A stretch of 64,000 nt of DNA from Streptomyces sp. B21-105 (GCF_036898465.1 NZ_JARUMJ010000001.1:6324001-6388000), one strand, 5' to 3'; positions 1-8,871 are shown, numbered from the stretch's first letter. Made by a program: numbers and translations. Notes: generated by a model from the sequence alone, not told the origin.

Positions 1-425
1 CAGATCTCCTCCAGCACGTCGGCGAGCTCGCGGATCATCCGCTCCGGATCTGCCAGCCAGGCCCGTCCCTGCGGCGAGTCCAGTGCGCCGGGGGTGTCCG
101 CCAGCGAGCGGGCGGTGTCCTCGCGGGCGGCGCGCGGATCCGCGGCCCGCACGGCGGCGATCTCCTCCTCGAACCCGGCCGCCGGCCCCAGCGGCGGCGG
201 GCACAGCCAGTCGGGGGAGTGGCCCCGGCGCGGCATGACCAGCCACAGACCGGTCAGGTCGAGCGCCCCGGCCGCCGAGCGGATCCGGCGCAGCCAGGGC
301 GTGTGGTAGCCGTGCCGGTCGGGCCGCTTGAGCGTGCGCGCGACCTCCTGCGTCTCCCACAGCGGGGACACGGCGAACCGGCAGCGCAGGAAGTCCTCCT
401 CCCCGAAGTGCAGCCGCGAGGACAC
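1..425 (-). CDS. ArsR/DUF5937-type winged-helix regulator, 3' end outside window (partial)
   Basis: The reverse strand is open from a GTG at 425 to the window edge, giving about 141 residues of the N-terminal part. The protein begins VSSRLHFGEEDFLRCRFAVS and continues through a Leu/Arg/Pro-rich segment. This resembles the N-terminal domain (DUF5937) of Streptomyces ArsR-like repressors, whose DNA-binding winged helix lies C-terminal and so is not visible here. A GGAGGGGG ribosome binding site lies just upstream of the GTG. The gene is divergent from the MFS transporter at 548, the usual arrangement for a repressor controlling its neighbouring exporter. The repressor role is inferred; only the N-terminus is seen. 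Confidence 0.7.
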   Translation of the reverse strand, partial: MSSRLHFGEEDFLRCRFAVSPLWETQEVARTLKRPDRHGYHTPWLRRIRSAAGALDLTGLWLVMPRRGHSPDWLCPPPLGPAAGFEEEIAAVRAADPRAAREDTARSLADTPGALDSPQGRAWLADPERMIRELADVLEEI

Positions 426-547
426 GCCACCCCCTCCTCTCACCCGTCCGACTCTCACCAGCACGCCTCGCACCCACCCGCCCGGCGAACATTCGGCCCT
501 GGCCGAAACTCTAGGACGCGCGCCCGCACCCCAGCACGCTGCCCTGC

Positions 548-1804
548 ATGTCAGACGTCACGACGGCCGCCCCCGAGGCCCCGCCCACCGGATACCTCCG
601 GGTCTTCGCCGTCCGCGAGTTCCGGGCCGTCTTCGCCGCCCACCTGCTGTCCATGCTCGGCGTCATCGTCGCCGAGGTCGCGCTCTCCGTCCTGGTCTAC
701 GACCTGACGGGCTCACCCCTGCTGAGCGCCCTGGCCTGGGCCCTCGGCTTCCTGCCCTACGTCGTCGGCGGCACCCTCCTCGCGGGCGTCGCCGACCGCT
801 TCCCGGCCCGCCGCGTCCTCGTCGGCTGCGACCTGGTGTGCGCGGCGTGCGTGCTCCCCATGACGGCGCCGGGCGCGCACCTCGCCGTCCTGCTCGCCCT
901 GCGCTGCTGCCTCGCCGTGGTCTCGCCGGTCTTCGCGGGCACCCGCATGGCGACCCTCGCGGACATCCTGGGCGACGGCGACCTGTTCGTCCTCGGCCGC
1001 TCCCTGCTGCGCATCACCGCGCAGAGCGCCCTGCTCGTCGGCTTCGGGCTCGGCGGTGTGCTGCTCACCGTGGCCTCTCCGCGCCAGGCCCTCCTCCTCA
1101 CCGTCGCCACCTTTCTCGCCTCCGCCGCGCTGCTGCGCGTCGGCACCCGTCGCCGCCCGGCCCGCACCCGGACCGGCGGGGCGCTGGTCGCCGACTCCCT
1201 CAAGGGCGCCCGGCAGGTCCTCGCCGACCGGCGCACCCGGGCACTCCTGCTGCTCTTCTGGGTGCCGCCGACGTTCGGCGTCGCCCCCGAGGCGCTGTCC
1301 GCGCCGTACGCCGACGACCTCGGCGTCGGCTCCGTCGGCCTGGGTCTGCTGATGTGCGCGCTGCCCGTCGGCACGGTCGCCGGCGAGCTGTACGCCGGGG
1401 CCCGGCTGCGCCCCGCCGCCCGCGAACGGATCGCCCTCCCGCTCGTCTGTGTCACCCTGCTGCCCTACCTCGGCTACGCCCTGCACCCGGGCCTCGCCGT
1501 CTCGCTGCTGCTGCTGGTCGTCGCGGGGGCCGGGTCGGCGTACACCCTCGGCCTCGACCAGTGGATCGTCCGGGACGTCCCGCAGGAGCTGCGCGGACGG
1601 GCCATGACGCTGCTCACCGCCGGACTGATGACCTTCCAGGGCGTCGGTATGGCGCTGGCGGGCGTCGCCGCCGAGGCGGCGGGGGTGGCGTGGACCGTCA
1701 CGGGGGCGGGCGTGCTGGGGGCACTGGCTTGCGTCCTCACCGCCCGGGAGGTCCGCGCGACCGAAACGCGAGACGGGGCTGACCACGATGTGACCGGCCG
1801 GTAA
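548..1804 (+). CDS. MFS transporter
   Basis: The 418-residue protein has about twelve hydrophobic segments, the usual major facilitator size and layout. It starts with a short cytosolic tail and a first helix near residues 25-50. An Asp-Arg-Phe-Pro-Ala-Arg-Arg cytosolic loop follows the second helix, the typical MFS loop 2-3 motif (D-R-x-x-R-R). The central loop near residues 200-220 is basic. The ATG at 548 is preceded by the intergenic region shared with the divergent regulator. Substrate cannot be deduced; by analogy to ArsR-MFS pairs it is likely a drug or metabolite exporter in the cytoplasmic membrane. The gene ends 11 bp before the MarR gene, so the two may be co-transcribed. Confidence 0.85.
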   Translation: MSDVTTAAPEAPPTGYLRVFAVREFRAVFAAHLLSMLGVIVAEVALSVLVYDLTGSPLLSALAWALGFLPYVVGGTLLAGVADRFPARRVLVGCDLVCAACVLPMTAPGAHLAVLLALRCCLAVVSPVFAGTRMATLADILGDGDLFVLGRSLLRITAQSALLVGFGLGGVLLTVASPRQALLLTVATFLASAALLRVGTRRRPARTRTGGALVADSLKGARQVLADRRTRALLLLFWVPPTFGVAPEALSAPYADDLGVGSVGLGLLMCALPVGTVAGELYAGARLRPAARERIALPLVCVTLLPYLGYALHPGLAVSLLLLVVAGAGSAYTLGLDQWIVRDVPQELRGRAMTLLTAGLMTFQGVGMALAGVAAEAAGVAWTVTGAGVLGALACVLTAREVRATETRDGADHDVTGR

Positions 1805-1815
1805 GGTCTGGAAGC

Positions 1816-2325
1816 GTGCCGAAACCGCTCAGTCTCGCCTTCGATCCCATCGCCCGCGCCGACGAGCTCTGGAAGCAGCGCTGGGGGAACGTGCCGTCCA
1901 TGGCTGCGATCACCTCGATCATGCGCGCGCACCAGATCCTGCTCGCCGAGGTGGACGCCGTGGTCAAGCCGTACGGCCTGACGTTCGCGCGCTACGAGGC
2001 GCTGGTGCTGCTCACCTTCTCCAAGGAGGGCGAGCTGACCATGTCGAAGATCGGCGAGCGGCTCCAGGTGCACCCCACGTCGGTCACGAACACCGTGGAC
2101 CGGCTGGTGAGGTCGGGTCTGGTGGACAAGCGCCCCAACCCCAACGACGGCCGCGGCACCCTCGCAGTGATCACCGACAAGGGTCGCGAGGTCGTCGAGG
2201 CGGCCACCCGCGACCTGATGGCCATGGACTTCGGGCTCGGGGTGTACGACGCGGAGGAGTGCGGGGAGATCTTCGCGATGCTGCGGCCCCTGCGGGTCGC
2301 CGCGCACGACTTCGACGAGGGCTGA
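1816..2325 (+). CDS. MarR family transcriptional regulator
   Basis: The 169-residue protein has the MarR fold. A dimerisation helix (SIMRAHQILLAEVDAVVKPY) is followed by the winged helix around residues 65-110, with ELTMSKIGERLQVHPTSVTN as recognition helices and the KRPNPNDGRG wing. The N-terminus (residues 1-30) carries a DPIARADELWKQRWG segment common to a Streptomyces subfamily. The start is a GTG 11 bp after the MFS stop. The ligand is unknown. It could regulate the upstream transporter or the downstream DUF3817 and mutase genes; the sequence does not decide this. Confidence 0.88.
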   Translation: MPKPLSLAFDPIARADELWKQRWGNVPSMAAITSIMRAHQILLAEVDAVVKPYGLTFARYEALVLLTFSKEGELTMSKIGERLQVHPTSVTNTVDRLVRSGLVDKRPNPNDGRGTLAVITDKGREVVEAATRDLMAMDFGLGVYDAEECGEIFAMLRPLRVAAHDFDEG

Positions 2326-2437
2326 ACCGCCACCCCGACCCGGAGCGGCCGGGGGCCTTCCACGCCGAGCGACCGGACGCGCCGGGAGCGCCGACCCGGG
2401 GCAAGATCTCCCGGAACGGGTCGTTACGCTCGTCGGC

Positions 2438-2776
2438 ATGAAGAAGAGCGTGCTGACCCGCTACCGCGTCATGGCCTACGTCACCGGTGTGCTGCTGGTC
2501 CTGCTGTGTCTGGGCGTCATCGCCAAGTACATCCTGGACGTCGACGGGGCCGCGGACTTCACGCGTGTCGTCGGATTCGCGCACGGCTGGCTCTACGTCC
2601 TCTACCTGGTCTTCGCCTTCGACCTGGGCTCCAAGGCGAAGTGGCCGGTCGGCAAGCTGCTGTGGGTGCTGCTGGCCGGGACCGTCCCCACGGCCGCCTT
2701 CTTCGTGGAGCACAGGGTCAGCCGTGAGCTGGCCCCCACCGGAGCGGTCGAGGACCCCGCGACCGTCAAGGCGTAG
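2438..2776 (+). CDS. DUF3817 integral membrane protein
   Basis: The 112-residue protein has three hydrophobic segments (about residues 10-32, 45-65 and 72-92) and the DUF3817 pattern: a YRVMAYVTGVLLVLLC first helix, then HGWLYVLYLVFAFDLGSKAKW and a last helix ending FFVEHRV. This is a widespread small actinobacterial membrane family of unknown role. The ATG start lies 112 bp after the MarR stop, with only a weak purine-rich site before it. The C-terminus after residue 95 is hydrophilic and probably cytosolic. No functional inference is possible beyond membrane location. Confidence 0.85.
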   Translation: MKKSVLTRYRVMAYVTGVLLVLLCLGVIAKYILDVDGAADFTRVVGFAHGWLYVLYLVFAFDLGSKAKWPVGKLLWVLLAGTVPTAAFFVEHRVSRELAPTGAVEDPATVKA

Positions 2777-2834
2777 CCGCGGCACAGGCCGGTTCGCCCG
2801 GGATCACCGGACGTCCCTGCCTGCAGCTGTCGAC

Positions 2835-2858
2835 ATTTACTTGGACGTCCTAGTAAAT
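2835..2858. promoter_or_regulatory. 24-bp near-perfect palindrome at the icmA start, candidate operator
   Basis: The half-sites are ATTTACTTGGAC and GTCCTAGTAAAT, which are inverted copies with one mismatch. The palindrome ends 7 bp before the icmA ATG, so a bound protein would block transcription or translation start. No clear Shine-Dalgarno sequence lies between it and the ATG (only GAAG), so the transcript may be leaderless or nearly so. The regulator is unknown; the nearby MarR or TetR proteins are candidates only by proximity. Confidence 0.55.
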
Positions 2859-2865
2859 TCGAAGC

Positions 2866-4566
2866 ATGGACGCTGACGTCATCGAGGAAGGCCGCCGTCG
2901 CTGGCAGGCCCGGTACGACGCTTCGCGCAAGCGTGAGGCCGACTTCACCACGCTCTCCGGGGACCCGGTGGAGCCGGTGTACGGGCCGCGGGCCGGTGAC
3001 ACCTACGACGGCTTCGAGCGGATCGGCTGGCCGGGGGAGTACCCCTTCACGCGCGGTCTCTATCCGACGGGCTACCGCGGGCGCACGTGGACCATCCGGC
3101 AGTTCGCCGGGTTCGGCAACGCCGAGCAGACCAACGAGCGCTACAAGATGATCCTGGCCAACGGCGGGGGCGGCCTCTCCGTCGCCTTCGACATGCCGAC
3201 CCTCATGGGCCGCGACTCCGACGACCGGCGCTCGCTGGGCGAGGTCGGCCACTGCGGCGTCGCCATCGACTCCGCCGCCGACATGGAGGTCCTGTTCAAG
3301 GACATCCCCCTGGGCGAGGTCACCACGTCCATGACGATCAGCGGGCCCGCCGTGCCCGTCTTCTGCATGTACCTGGTCGCCGCCGAACGGCAGGGCGTCG
3401 ACCCCGGCGTCCTCAACGGCACCCTCCAGACGGACATCTTCAAGGAGTACATCGCCCAGAAGGAGTGGCTCTTCCCGCCCGAGCCGCACCTGCGTCTCAT
3501 CGGCGACCTGATGGAGTACTGCGCGGCCGGCATCCCCGCCTACAAGCCGCTGTCCGTCTCCGGCTACCACATCCGCGAGGCCGGCGCGACGGCCGCGCAG
3601 GAGCTCGCCTACACGCTGGCGGACGGCTTCGGGTACGTGGAGCTCGGTCTCAGCCGCGGGTTGGACGTCGACGTGTTCGCGCCCGGGCTGTCCTTCTTCT
3701 TCGACGCGCACCTCGACTTCTTCGAGGAGATCGCCAAGTTCCGCGCGGCGCGCAGGATCTGGGCCCGCTGGATGCGGGACGTGTACGGGGCCAAGACCGA
3801 CAAGGCCCAGTGGCTGCGCTTCCACACCCAGACCGCCGGCGTCTCGCTGACCGCCCAACAGCCGTACAACAACGTGGTGCGCACGGCCGTCGAGGCGCTC
3901 GCGGCGGTGCTCGGCGGCACCAACTCGCTGCACACCAACGCCCTCGACGAGACCCTCGCGCTGCCGAGCGAGCAGGCGGCCGAGATCGCGCTGCGCACCC
4001 AGCAGGTGCTCATGGAGGAGACCGGCGTCGCCAACGTGGCCGACCCGCTGGGCGGTTCGTGGTTCGTCGAGCAGCTGACGGACCGCATCGAGGCCGACGC
4101 GGAGAAGATCTTCGAGCAGATAAGGGAGCGCGGGCTGCGGGCCCATCCCGACGGGCGGCACCCGATCGGTCCGATCACCTCCGGCATTCTGCGCGGCATC
4201 GAGGACGGCTGGTTCACCGGGGAGATCGCGGAGTCGGCGTTCCGGTACCAGCAGGCCCTGGAGAAGGGGGACAAGCGCGTCGTCGGCGTCAACGCGCACA
4301 CCGGGTCGGTGACCGGGGACCTGGAGATCCTGCGGGTCAGCCACGAGGTGGAGCGCGAGCAGGTGCGCGCGCTGGGCACGCGCAGGGCGGCCAGGGACGA
4401 GCAGGCCGTGCACAGCGCCCTCGCGGCGATGCTGACGGCGGCCCGCGACGGGGCCAACATGATCGGCCCCATGCTGGACGCGGTGCGCGCCGAGGCCACA
4501 CTGGGCGAGATCTGCGACGTGCTGCGGGACGAGTGGGGCGTGTACACAGAGCCGCCGGGCTTCTGA
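2866..4566 (+). CDS. icmA: Isobutyryl-CoA mutase large subunit
   Basis: This is the 566-residue catalytic TIM-barrel subunit of the adenosylcobalamin-dependent isobutyryl-CoA mutase, which interconverts isobutyryl-CoA and n-butyryl-CoA. It links valine catabolism with butyryl-CoA supply for fatty acids and polyketides. The methylmalonyl-CoA mutase family core is seen throughout ([44 protein letters not shown]). The two substrate-selecting positions are Phe80 and Gln198, exactly the isobutyryl-type residues; methylmalonyl-CoA mutases have Tyr and Arg there. The protein ends at residue 566 without a C-terminal B12-binding domain, so it needs a separate small subunit (IcmB), which is not in this window. 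The start ATG has no strong ribosome binding site. Confidence 0.95.
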   Translation: MDADVIEEGRRRWQARYDASRKREADFTTLSGDPVEPVYGPRAGDTYDGFERIGWPGEYPFTRGLYPTGYRGRTWTIRQFAGFGNAEQTNERYKMILANGGGGLSVAFDMPTLMGRDSDDRRSLGEVGHCGVAIDSAADMEVLFKDIPLGEVTTSMTISGPAVPVFCMYLVAAERQGVDPGVLNGTLQTDIFKEYIAQKEWLFPPEPHLRLIGDLMEYCAAGIPAYKPLSVSGYHIREAGATAAQELAYTLADGFGYVELGLSRGLDVDVFAPGLSFFFDAHLDFFEEIAKFRAARRIWARWMRDVYGAKTDKAQWLRFHTQTAGVSLTAQQPYNNVVRTAVEALAAVLGGTNSLHTNALDETLALPSEQAAEIALRTQQVLMEETGVANVADPLGGSWFVEQLTDRIEADAEKIFEQIRERGLRAHPDGRHPIGPITSGILRGIEDGWFTGEIAESAFRYQQALEKGDKRVVGVNAHTGSVTGDLEILRVSHEVEREQVRALGTRRAARDEQAVHSALAAMLTAARDGANMIGPMLDAVRAEATLGEICDVLRDEWGVYTEPPGF

Positions 4567-4596
4567 GCGACCCGCGACGCCGGGGGCGGGGCGGGT

Positions 4597-4737
4597 CCGG
4601 CGTGACGCCGGGGTGCGGCTGGAATCCGGCGTGACGCCGGGGCGGCGCGGTGCCGAACGGGCACCGGCGCGGTGCCGGACAGGCACCGGCGCGGTGTCGG
4701 GGCGGCAGGGCCGGCCGGGCATCCGGCGTGACGCCGG
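4597..4737. repeat. Cluster of short GC-rich palindromic repeats after icmA
   Basis: The 15-nt palindrome CCGGCGTGACGCCGG occurs three times (4597-4611, 4626-4640, 4723-4737). Between the copies lie two tandem units containing a GCACCG-GCG-CGGTGC or similar hairpin (about 4661-4700). The cluster lies in the 365-bp gap between icmA and the convergent TetR gene and may act as a bidirectional terminator. From 4850 to 4931 the gap holds imperfect repeats around CTCGGGCTGTGCCC. No gene is seen in this gap. Confidence 0.6.
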
Positions 4738-4931
4738 GGCGGCTCGGGGCGGCTGACGGTCCGGTGCCGTCCCGCCCGCATGTCCCCGGGCGCGAATGGC
4801 GTCGGCCCCCTTCCGGTGCGGAGGGCTTCGGATGCGTCCCGCTGCGCGGGGCTCGGGCTGTGCCCAGCCTGGCTTGGGGGTTCGGGCCGGCCTGGGGGTT
4901 CTCGGGCTGTGCCCGGGCTTGGGATCTCGGG

Positions 4932-5615
4932 CTACGCCCCGGCGTGGGGCCTGGGAGCTATGCCCCCGGCGCGAGGGCCGGGGTGCGTCGCGGGCTGCTC
5001 GGAGGCCGATGCCAGGCCCAGCAGCAGGACCCGGGTGAAGCCGCGCACCCACTCCTCGTCCGCCGGTTCCGCGCTGACCAGGGTGCGGTGCACCACCGCG
5101 CCCGCCACCACGTCGAAGATCAGGTCGGCGGTCCGCACGGCCTCGGCCGGGTCGGACTCCGGGGGGAGTTCGCCGCGTGCCTGGGCCCGGGCGCGGCCCT
5201 CCAGGACCAGGCCCTTCTGCGGGTCGACGATGGAGGCGCGGATGCGCTCGCGCAGAGCGTCGTCGCGGGTGGATTCGGCGACGACCGCCATCAGGCCGCT
5301 CTTGGCCTCCGGGCGCGCCAGGATCGCCGCGAACTGCAGGACCACGCCCTCGATGTCGGCGGCGAGGGTGCCGCAGTCGGGGAGTTCGAGCTCGGCGAAC
5401 AGTTCCGCGACCGCGTCGACGACCAGTTCGTTCTTGCCGGCCCAGCGGCGGTAGAGCGTCGTCTTGGCGACGCCGGCGCGCGTCGCCACGTCGCCCAGGG
5501 TCAGCTTCGACCAGCCCAGCTCGACCAGCGCCGCACGTGTCGCGGCCAGGATCGCGGCGTCCGCGGCGGCGCTGCGCGGACGGCCGGTGCGGACGGCGGG
5601 CGGGCGGCTCTGCAT
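4932..5615 (-). CDS. TetR family transcriptional regulator
   Basis: The 227-residue protein has a TetR N-terminal DNA-binding domain at residues 10-60: AAILAATRAALVELGWSKLT, then GDVATRAGVAKTTLYRRWAG and KNELVVDAV. The C-terminal ligand domain contains TADLIFDVVAGAVVHRTLVS, typical of the TetR_C_16/AcrR group. An ATG at 5615 is chosen because the preceding frame upstream lacks coding character and the TetR domain begins immediately after it. The last 25 residues are Pro/Gly/Arg-rich. The gene is divergent from the thioredoxin-TPR gene at 5854 and convergent with icmA. Its target is unknown. Confidence 0.88.
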   Translation of the reverse strand: MQSRPPAVRTGRPRSAAADAAILAATRAALVELGWSKLTLGDVATRAGVAKTTLYRRWAGKNELVVDAVAELFAELELPDCGTLAADIEGVVLQFAAILARPEAKSGLMAVVAESTRDDALRERIRASIVDPQKGLVLEGRARAQARGELPPESDPAEAVRTADLIFDVVAGAVVHRTLVSAEPADEEWVRGFTRVLLLGLASASEQPATHPGPRAGGIAPRPHAGA

Positions 5616-5853
5616 TCTCCGACCATAACCGCAGGTTTTTCCGCTGCGTCCGTGAGGCAGATCACTGAAGGGCGCTTGGTGCGAGGGCACTCGGTGCCAT
5701 TACGCTACGGCTCGTAGCGAAAGCTCGCGACGGACGTACGCGAGCCGGACCGGCACGGCGCGGGGTGGGGACCCGAGCGCTCGTGTCCGGGCTGTTCGAG
5801 ACGTATGGGGATCGCATTTTCACGCTGGCGCGCGGACGGGGGAGGATGGACGC

Positions 5854-6828
5854 ATGCAGCCACGGAACATGTCCATGAGCGGAGTCGTCGACCTCGCCGC
5901 GGTGAAGGCGGCCCAGGAGGCCAAGGCCAAGGCGGAGCAGACGCGCGCCGAAGCGGCACGGCACGGCGGCGCCGGCGCCGTCTCCCCGGCCGATCTCGTG
6001 ATCGACGTCGACGAGGCGGGGTTCGAGCAGGAGGTCCTGCAGCGGTCCGCCGAGGTGCCCGTCGTCATCGACTTCTGGGCCGAGTGGTGTCAGCCCTGTA
6101 AGCAGCTGAGCCCGGTCCTGGAGCGACTCGCCCTCGAGTACGACGGCCGCTTCCTGCTGGCCAAGATCGACGTCGACGCCAACCAGATGCTGATGCAGCA
6201 GTTCGGGGTGCAGGGCATCCCGGCCGTGTTCGCCGTCGTCGCCGGACAGGCACTGCCGCTCTTCCAGGGCGCGGCCGGCGAGGCGCAGATCCGTCAGACC
6301 CTCGACCAGTTGGTACAGGTCGCCGAGCAGCGGTTCGGGCTCACCGGCCTGACCGTCGACCCCGACGCCGAGCCGGGCGACGCCCAGGCGGCCCCGGCCG
6401 AGCCCGTCGGACCGTACGACGCGCTCCTCGAAGCCGCCGTGCACGCGCTGGACGCGGGCGACTTCGCCGGCGCGGTCCAGGCCTACAAGAACGTGCTCGC
6501 CGACGACCCCGGTAACCCCGAAGCCCAGCTGGGGCTTGCGCAGGCCGAGTTGCTCCAGCGGGTGGGCGGCATGGATCCGCAGCAGGTGCGCAAGGACGCG
6601 GCCGAACGTCCCACGGACGTGACGGCCCAGATCGCCGCGGCCGATCTGGATCTGGTGGGCGGTCATGTCGAGGACGCCTTCGGCAGGCTCATCGACACCG
6701 TGCGTCGCACGGCCGGTGACGACCGGGACGCCGCACGCGTGCGGTTGCTCGAACTGTTCGACGTGGTCGGTCCCGAGGACCCGCGGGTGGCGGGGGCGCG
6801 GCGGGCGCTGGCGCGCGCGCTGTTCTGA
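5854..6828 (+). CDS. Thioredoxin-TPR fusion, CnoX/YbbN-like co-chaperone
   Basis: The 324-residue protein has a charged Ala-rich N-terminal extension (residues 1-45), then a thioredoxin domain (about 50-155) and then a TPR-like helical region (about 180-320). The redox motif is WCQPC with Cys79 and Cys82, and the cis-proline is Pro123 in GIPAVF. CnoX/YbbN proteins combine such a domain with TPRs and protect client proteins under oxidative stress. In many of them the first Cys is lost; here both are present, so oxidoreductase activity is plausible. GGAGG lies upstream of the ATG. I recall the S. coelicolor counterpart as a trxA-type gene in the same neighbourhood. Confidence 0.88.
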   Translation: MQPRNMSMSGVVDLAAVKAAQEAKAKAEQTRAEAARHGGAGAVSPADLVIDVDEAGFEQEVLQRSAEVPVVIDFWAEWCQPCKQLSPVLERLALEYDGRFLLAKIDVDANQMLMQQFGVQGIPAVFAVVAGQALPLFQGAAGEAQIRQTLDQLVQVAEQRFGLTGLTVDPDAEPGDAQAAPAEPVGPYDALLEAAVHALDAGDFAGAVQAYKNVLADDPGNPEAQLGLAQAELLQRVGGMDPQQVRKDAAERPTDVTAQIAAADLDLVGGHVEDAFGRLIDTVRRTAGDDRDAARVRLLELFDVVGPEDPRVAGARRALARALF

Positions 6829-6913
6829 CCCGGCCCGGCCCCGGGTGCTGACCAGTCGCTAAACGTCAGGGCCAGTGGTGCCGGAGTGAAATTTTCGTCA
6901 AAGTGGTTCCCCG

Positions 6914-6951
6914 GCGGCCGCGCTTTACCAAATCTTGGTAATCGCGGCCGC
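6914..6951. terminator. Hairpin downstream of the thioredoxin-TPR gene
   Basis: GCGGCCGCG (6914-6922) pairs with CGCGGCCGC (6943-6951). Inside, TTACCAA and TTGGTAA form a second 7-bp inverted repeat around ATC. There is no U-tract, as is usual for Streptomyces terminators. It could instead be part of the leader of the DUF6230 gene. Confidence 0.45.
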
Positions 6952-7080
6952 TGTTACTAGGAGTAAGACCAGGCCGTCGGTCTGTCGGTTTCTGTCCATG
7001 GCTCAATAGTTTTGTCCTGGGCATGAAGGACACCCTGTGTGGCCGGCCGAGACCAGCGGGTCGTTGTTCGGTTATCCGGC

Positions 7081-7098
7081 CGTTACTAGCCAGTAACG
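7081..7098. promoter_or_regulatory. Perfect inverted repeat in the DUF6230 leader, candidate operator
   Basis: CGTTACT and AGTAACG flank the 4-nt spacer AGCC. A related shorter site, TTACT-AGG-AGTAA, lies at 6954-6966. Both are in the 647-bp gene-free stretch 6829-7475, which otherwise shows no credible ORF and presumably carries the promoter of the three-gene unit that follows. The binding protein is not known. Confidence 0.45.
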
Positions 7099-7475
7099 AA
7101 CCCCCTTGTGCGGGCGGCGAGAATGCACCACGATCGGCCACGCTCGGTCCAATCCCGTACCCCGACAGCCGGTTGGGCGGACGGGTTCTCCTGGGTCCCC
7201 ACCGAGCAGGGCCGGCGACAGTGATGTCGGCCCTCGGACAGGGGGGTCTTCGCCGAGGCGGAGCCTGTCCGGCAAGGTTGTGCGTGATGCGTGTCAGGCG
7301 CGACCAGTGGTTGTCGCTCGGGGGTGATCGCCGATGATCGGTGCGCGGTACGCGCCTTTCGAAACAGGCGCTCCCCTTCCCGAGGACGTAGCACTTCTCC
7401 CATCCCTGGCCGACTGAGTCGCCCTCATCGGAGGCGAGCCGGAGCCAGGAGATGTACGTCCGAGAAGGAGGAAAT

Positions 7476-8105
7476 ATGGAGTCCCAGGTGCGTGGCGGGA
7501 CCAGATGGAAGCGCTTCGCTGTGGTCATGGTGCCCAGCGTCGCCGCTACGGCGTGTATAGGTGTCGCTCTCGCGCAGGGTGCACTGGCCGCGTCGTTCAG
7601 TGTTTCGGGGCAGTCGTTCAAGGTCACCGCCGACAAGCTCGTCGGTACCGGCTTCGCGCAGTACGGAGCCATCGACTCGGGGTACAACCTCGACGGCAGC
7701 AAGACTGCTCACGCGGTCGCGGTCTCGTCCTTCAGCAAGGCCGAGATCACGAACATGTGCCAGTCCGTGGTCACGCCGAACATCCCGCTGCTCGGCTCGG
7801 TGAGCCTGACGCTGAAGGCGGGCGGCGGCGGCACGCCGGTCCAGGCCGACAACCTCTACATCGATGTCGAGGACCTCAGCGCCAACGCGACGTTCGAGAA
7901 CATCCGGATCGGCGTCGCCGGCAAGGACCTCAAGGGTCCCGGCATCAAGAGCGGTGACGCCGCCAACCCGTTCGGCTTCGGTCAGGACGCCGACAAGGCC
8001 ACCCTGACCGACGTGAAGCAGACGGCGTGGGCCACCACCGCCGGAACCTTCAAGCTCAGCGGCCTGAAGATGTCGCTGTCGTCGGGCGTCAAGGAGTGCT
8101 ACTAA
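7476..8105 (+). CDS. DUF6230 family exported protein
   Basis: The 209-residue protein has an N-terminal Arg/Lys patch and hydrophobic segment (FAVVMVPSVAATACIGVALA, ending ALAAS), consistent with a signal peptide or membrane anchor. The rest is a beta-rich domain of the DUF6230 family, with conserved Cys near residue 101 (NMCQSV) and at the end (KECY), which could form a disulfide. The start is the ATG at 7476, because GAAGGAGGA lies 2-11 nt upstream; an in-frame ATG at 7452 has no such site. It is the first gene of a conserved unit with DUF6114. Its function is unknown; an envelope role is inferred. Confidence 0.8.
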   Translation: MESQVRGGTRWKRFAVVMVPSVAATACIGVALAQGALAASFSVSGQSFKVTADKLVGTGFAQYGAIDSGYNLDGSKTAHAVAVSSFSKAEITNMCQSVVTPNIPLLGSVSLTLKAGGGGTPVQADNLYIDVEDLSANATFENIRIGVAGKDLKGPGIKSGDAANPFGFGQDADKATLTDVKQTAWATTAGTFKLSGLKMSLSSGVKECY

Positions 8106-8115
8106 GCACTCGCTG

Positions 8116-8148
8116 ACGGGCGGGGGAGCCGGTGGCGCCCCCGCCCGT
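8116..8148 (+). terminator. Strong hairpin between DUF6230 and DUF6114 genes
   Basis: ACGGGCGGGGG (8116-8126) pairs perfectly with CCCCCGCCCGT (8138-8148) across an 11-nt loop. It lies 11 bp after the DUF6230 stop and may lower expression of the downstream genes relative to DUF6230 by partial termination or by protecting the 3' end of the message. Confidence 0.6.
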
Positions 8149-8223
8149 CCAGTCTGAAGCCCGGGGCTTCACCAGTCGTACGACTCACCACCACAGCAAA
8201 GCCGCACCAGGGAGCTGTTTTCC

Positions 8224-8871
8224 ATGAGCGCCGAGACCCCTGACGCCCCCGGCCAGTTCACCCGCCGGAGGGAGCAGTTCCGCGCCTGGCGGGGCACCAG
8301 GCCTTTCTGGGCGGGCCTGTTCGTCCTCCTCGCCGGCTTCCCCATCGCCTACTTCCCCTACGCCCATCTCCAGGTGGGCCATCTGACTCTGGCGATGGCG
8401 ACCACGGCGGGCGCGGGGTCGCTGATCATCGGCGTGCTGCTGGGCGTCCTGGGCATCAGTCTGTGGTTCCAGAAGCACGTACAGGTCTTCGCGGGCGTCG
8501 CGGCGATCCTGCTCGGCCTGGTGTCCATCCCGGTGTCCAACCTCGGCGGCTTCCTCATCGGCTTCTTCTTCGCGCTGATCGGTGGGGCGATGGCCGTGTC
8601 GTGGGCGCCCGGCACGCCGCCCGCGCCCGCTGCGGGCCCGGAGGCGGCCGCGAGCGCCGGAGGAGCCCCGCAGGGCGCGCACCCCGAAGGCCCCGCCACG
8701 GCGGGCGACCTCACCCAGAACCCGTACAGCACGGGCCCGGACCGGACCGGCGGGCCGTCCTTCACGAAGGACGCCGACGGACCGGGCGAGCCGCACGACC
8801 TGCACGACCTGCACGATCTGTCAGGAACGAGCCCGGCGAACGGGGCGAACGGGAGGCACAGTGCCGGCTGA
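8224..8871 (+). CDS. DUF6114 family membrane protein
   Basis: The 215-residue protein starts with a short cytosolic tail (FTRRREQFRAWRGTRPFW) followed by four hydrophobic segments between residues 30 and 135 (GLFVLLAGFPIAYF, MATTAGAGSLIIGVLLGVLG, VFAGVAAILLGLVSI, GGFLIGFFFALIGGAMAVSW). The C-terminal 80 residues are disordered, rich in Ala, Pro, Gly and Asp, ending with HDLHDLHDL repeats. This matches the DUF6114 family, regularly adjacent to DUF6230. Its last 11 bp overlap the next gene, suggesting translational coupling. Function unknown. Confidence 0.8.
   Translation: MSAETPDAPGQFTRRREQFRAWRGTRPFWAGLFVLLAGFPIAYFPYAHLQVGHLTLAMATTAGAGSLIIGVLLGVLGISLWFQKHVQVFAGVAAILLGLVSIPVSNLGGFLIGFFFALIGGAMAVSWAPGTPPAPAAGPEAAASAGGAPQGAHPEGPATAGDLTQNPYSTGPDRTGGPSFTKDADGPGEPHDLHDLHDLSGTSPANGANGRHSAG

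Noticed and set aside
2602..5052. 816-residue minus-strand open frame across icmA
   Set aside because: It is antisense to icmA, has Arg/Pro/Gly-rich composition and no recognisable domain; a GC-bias shadow.
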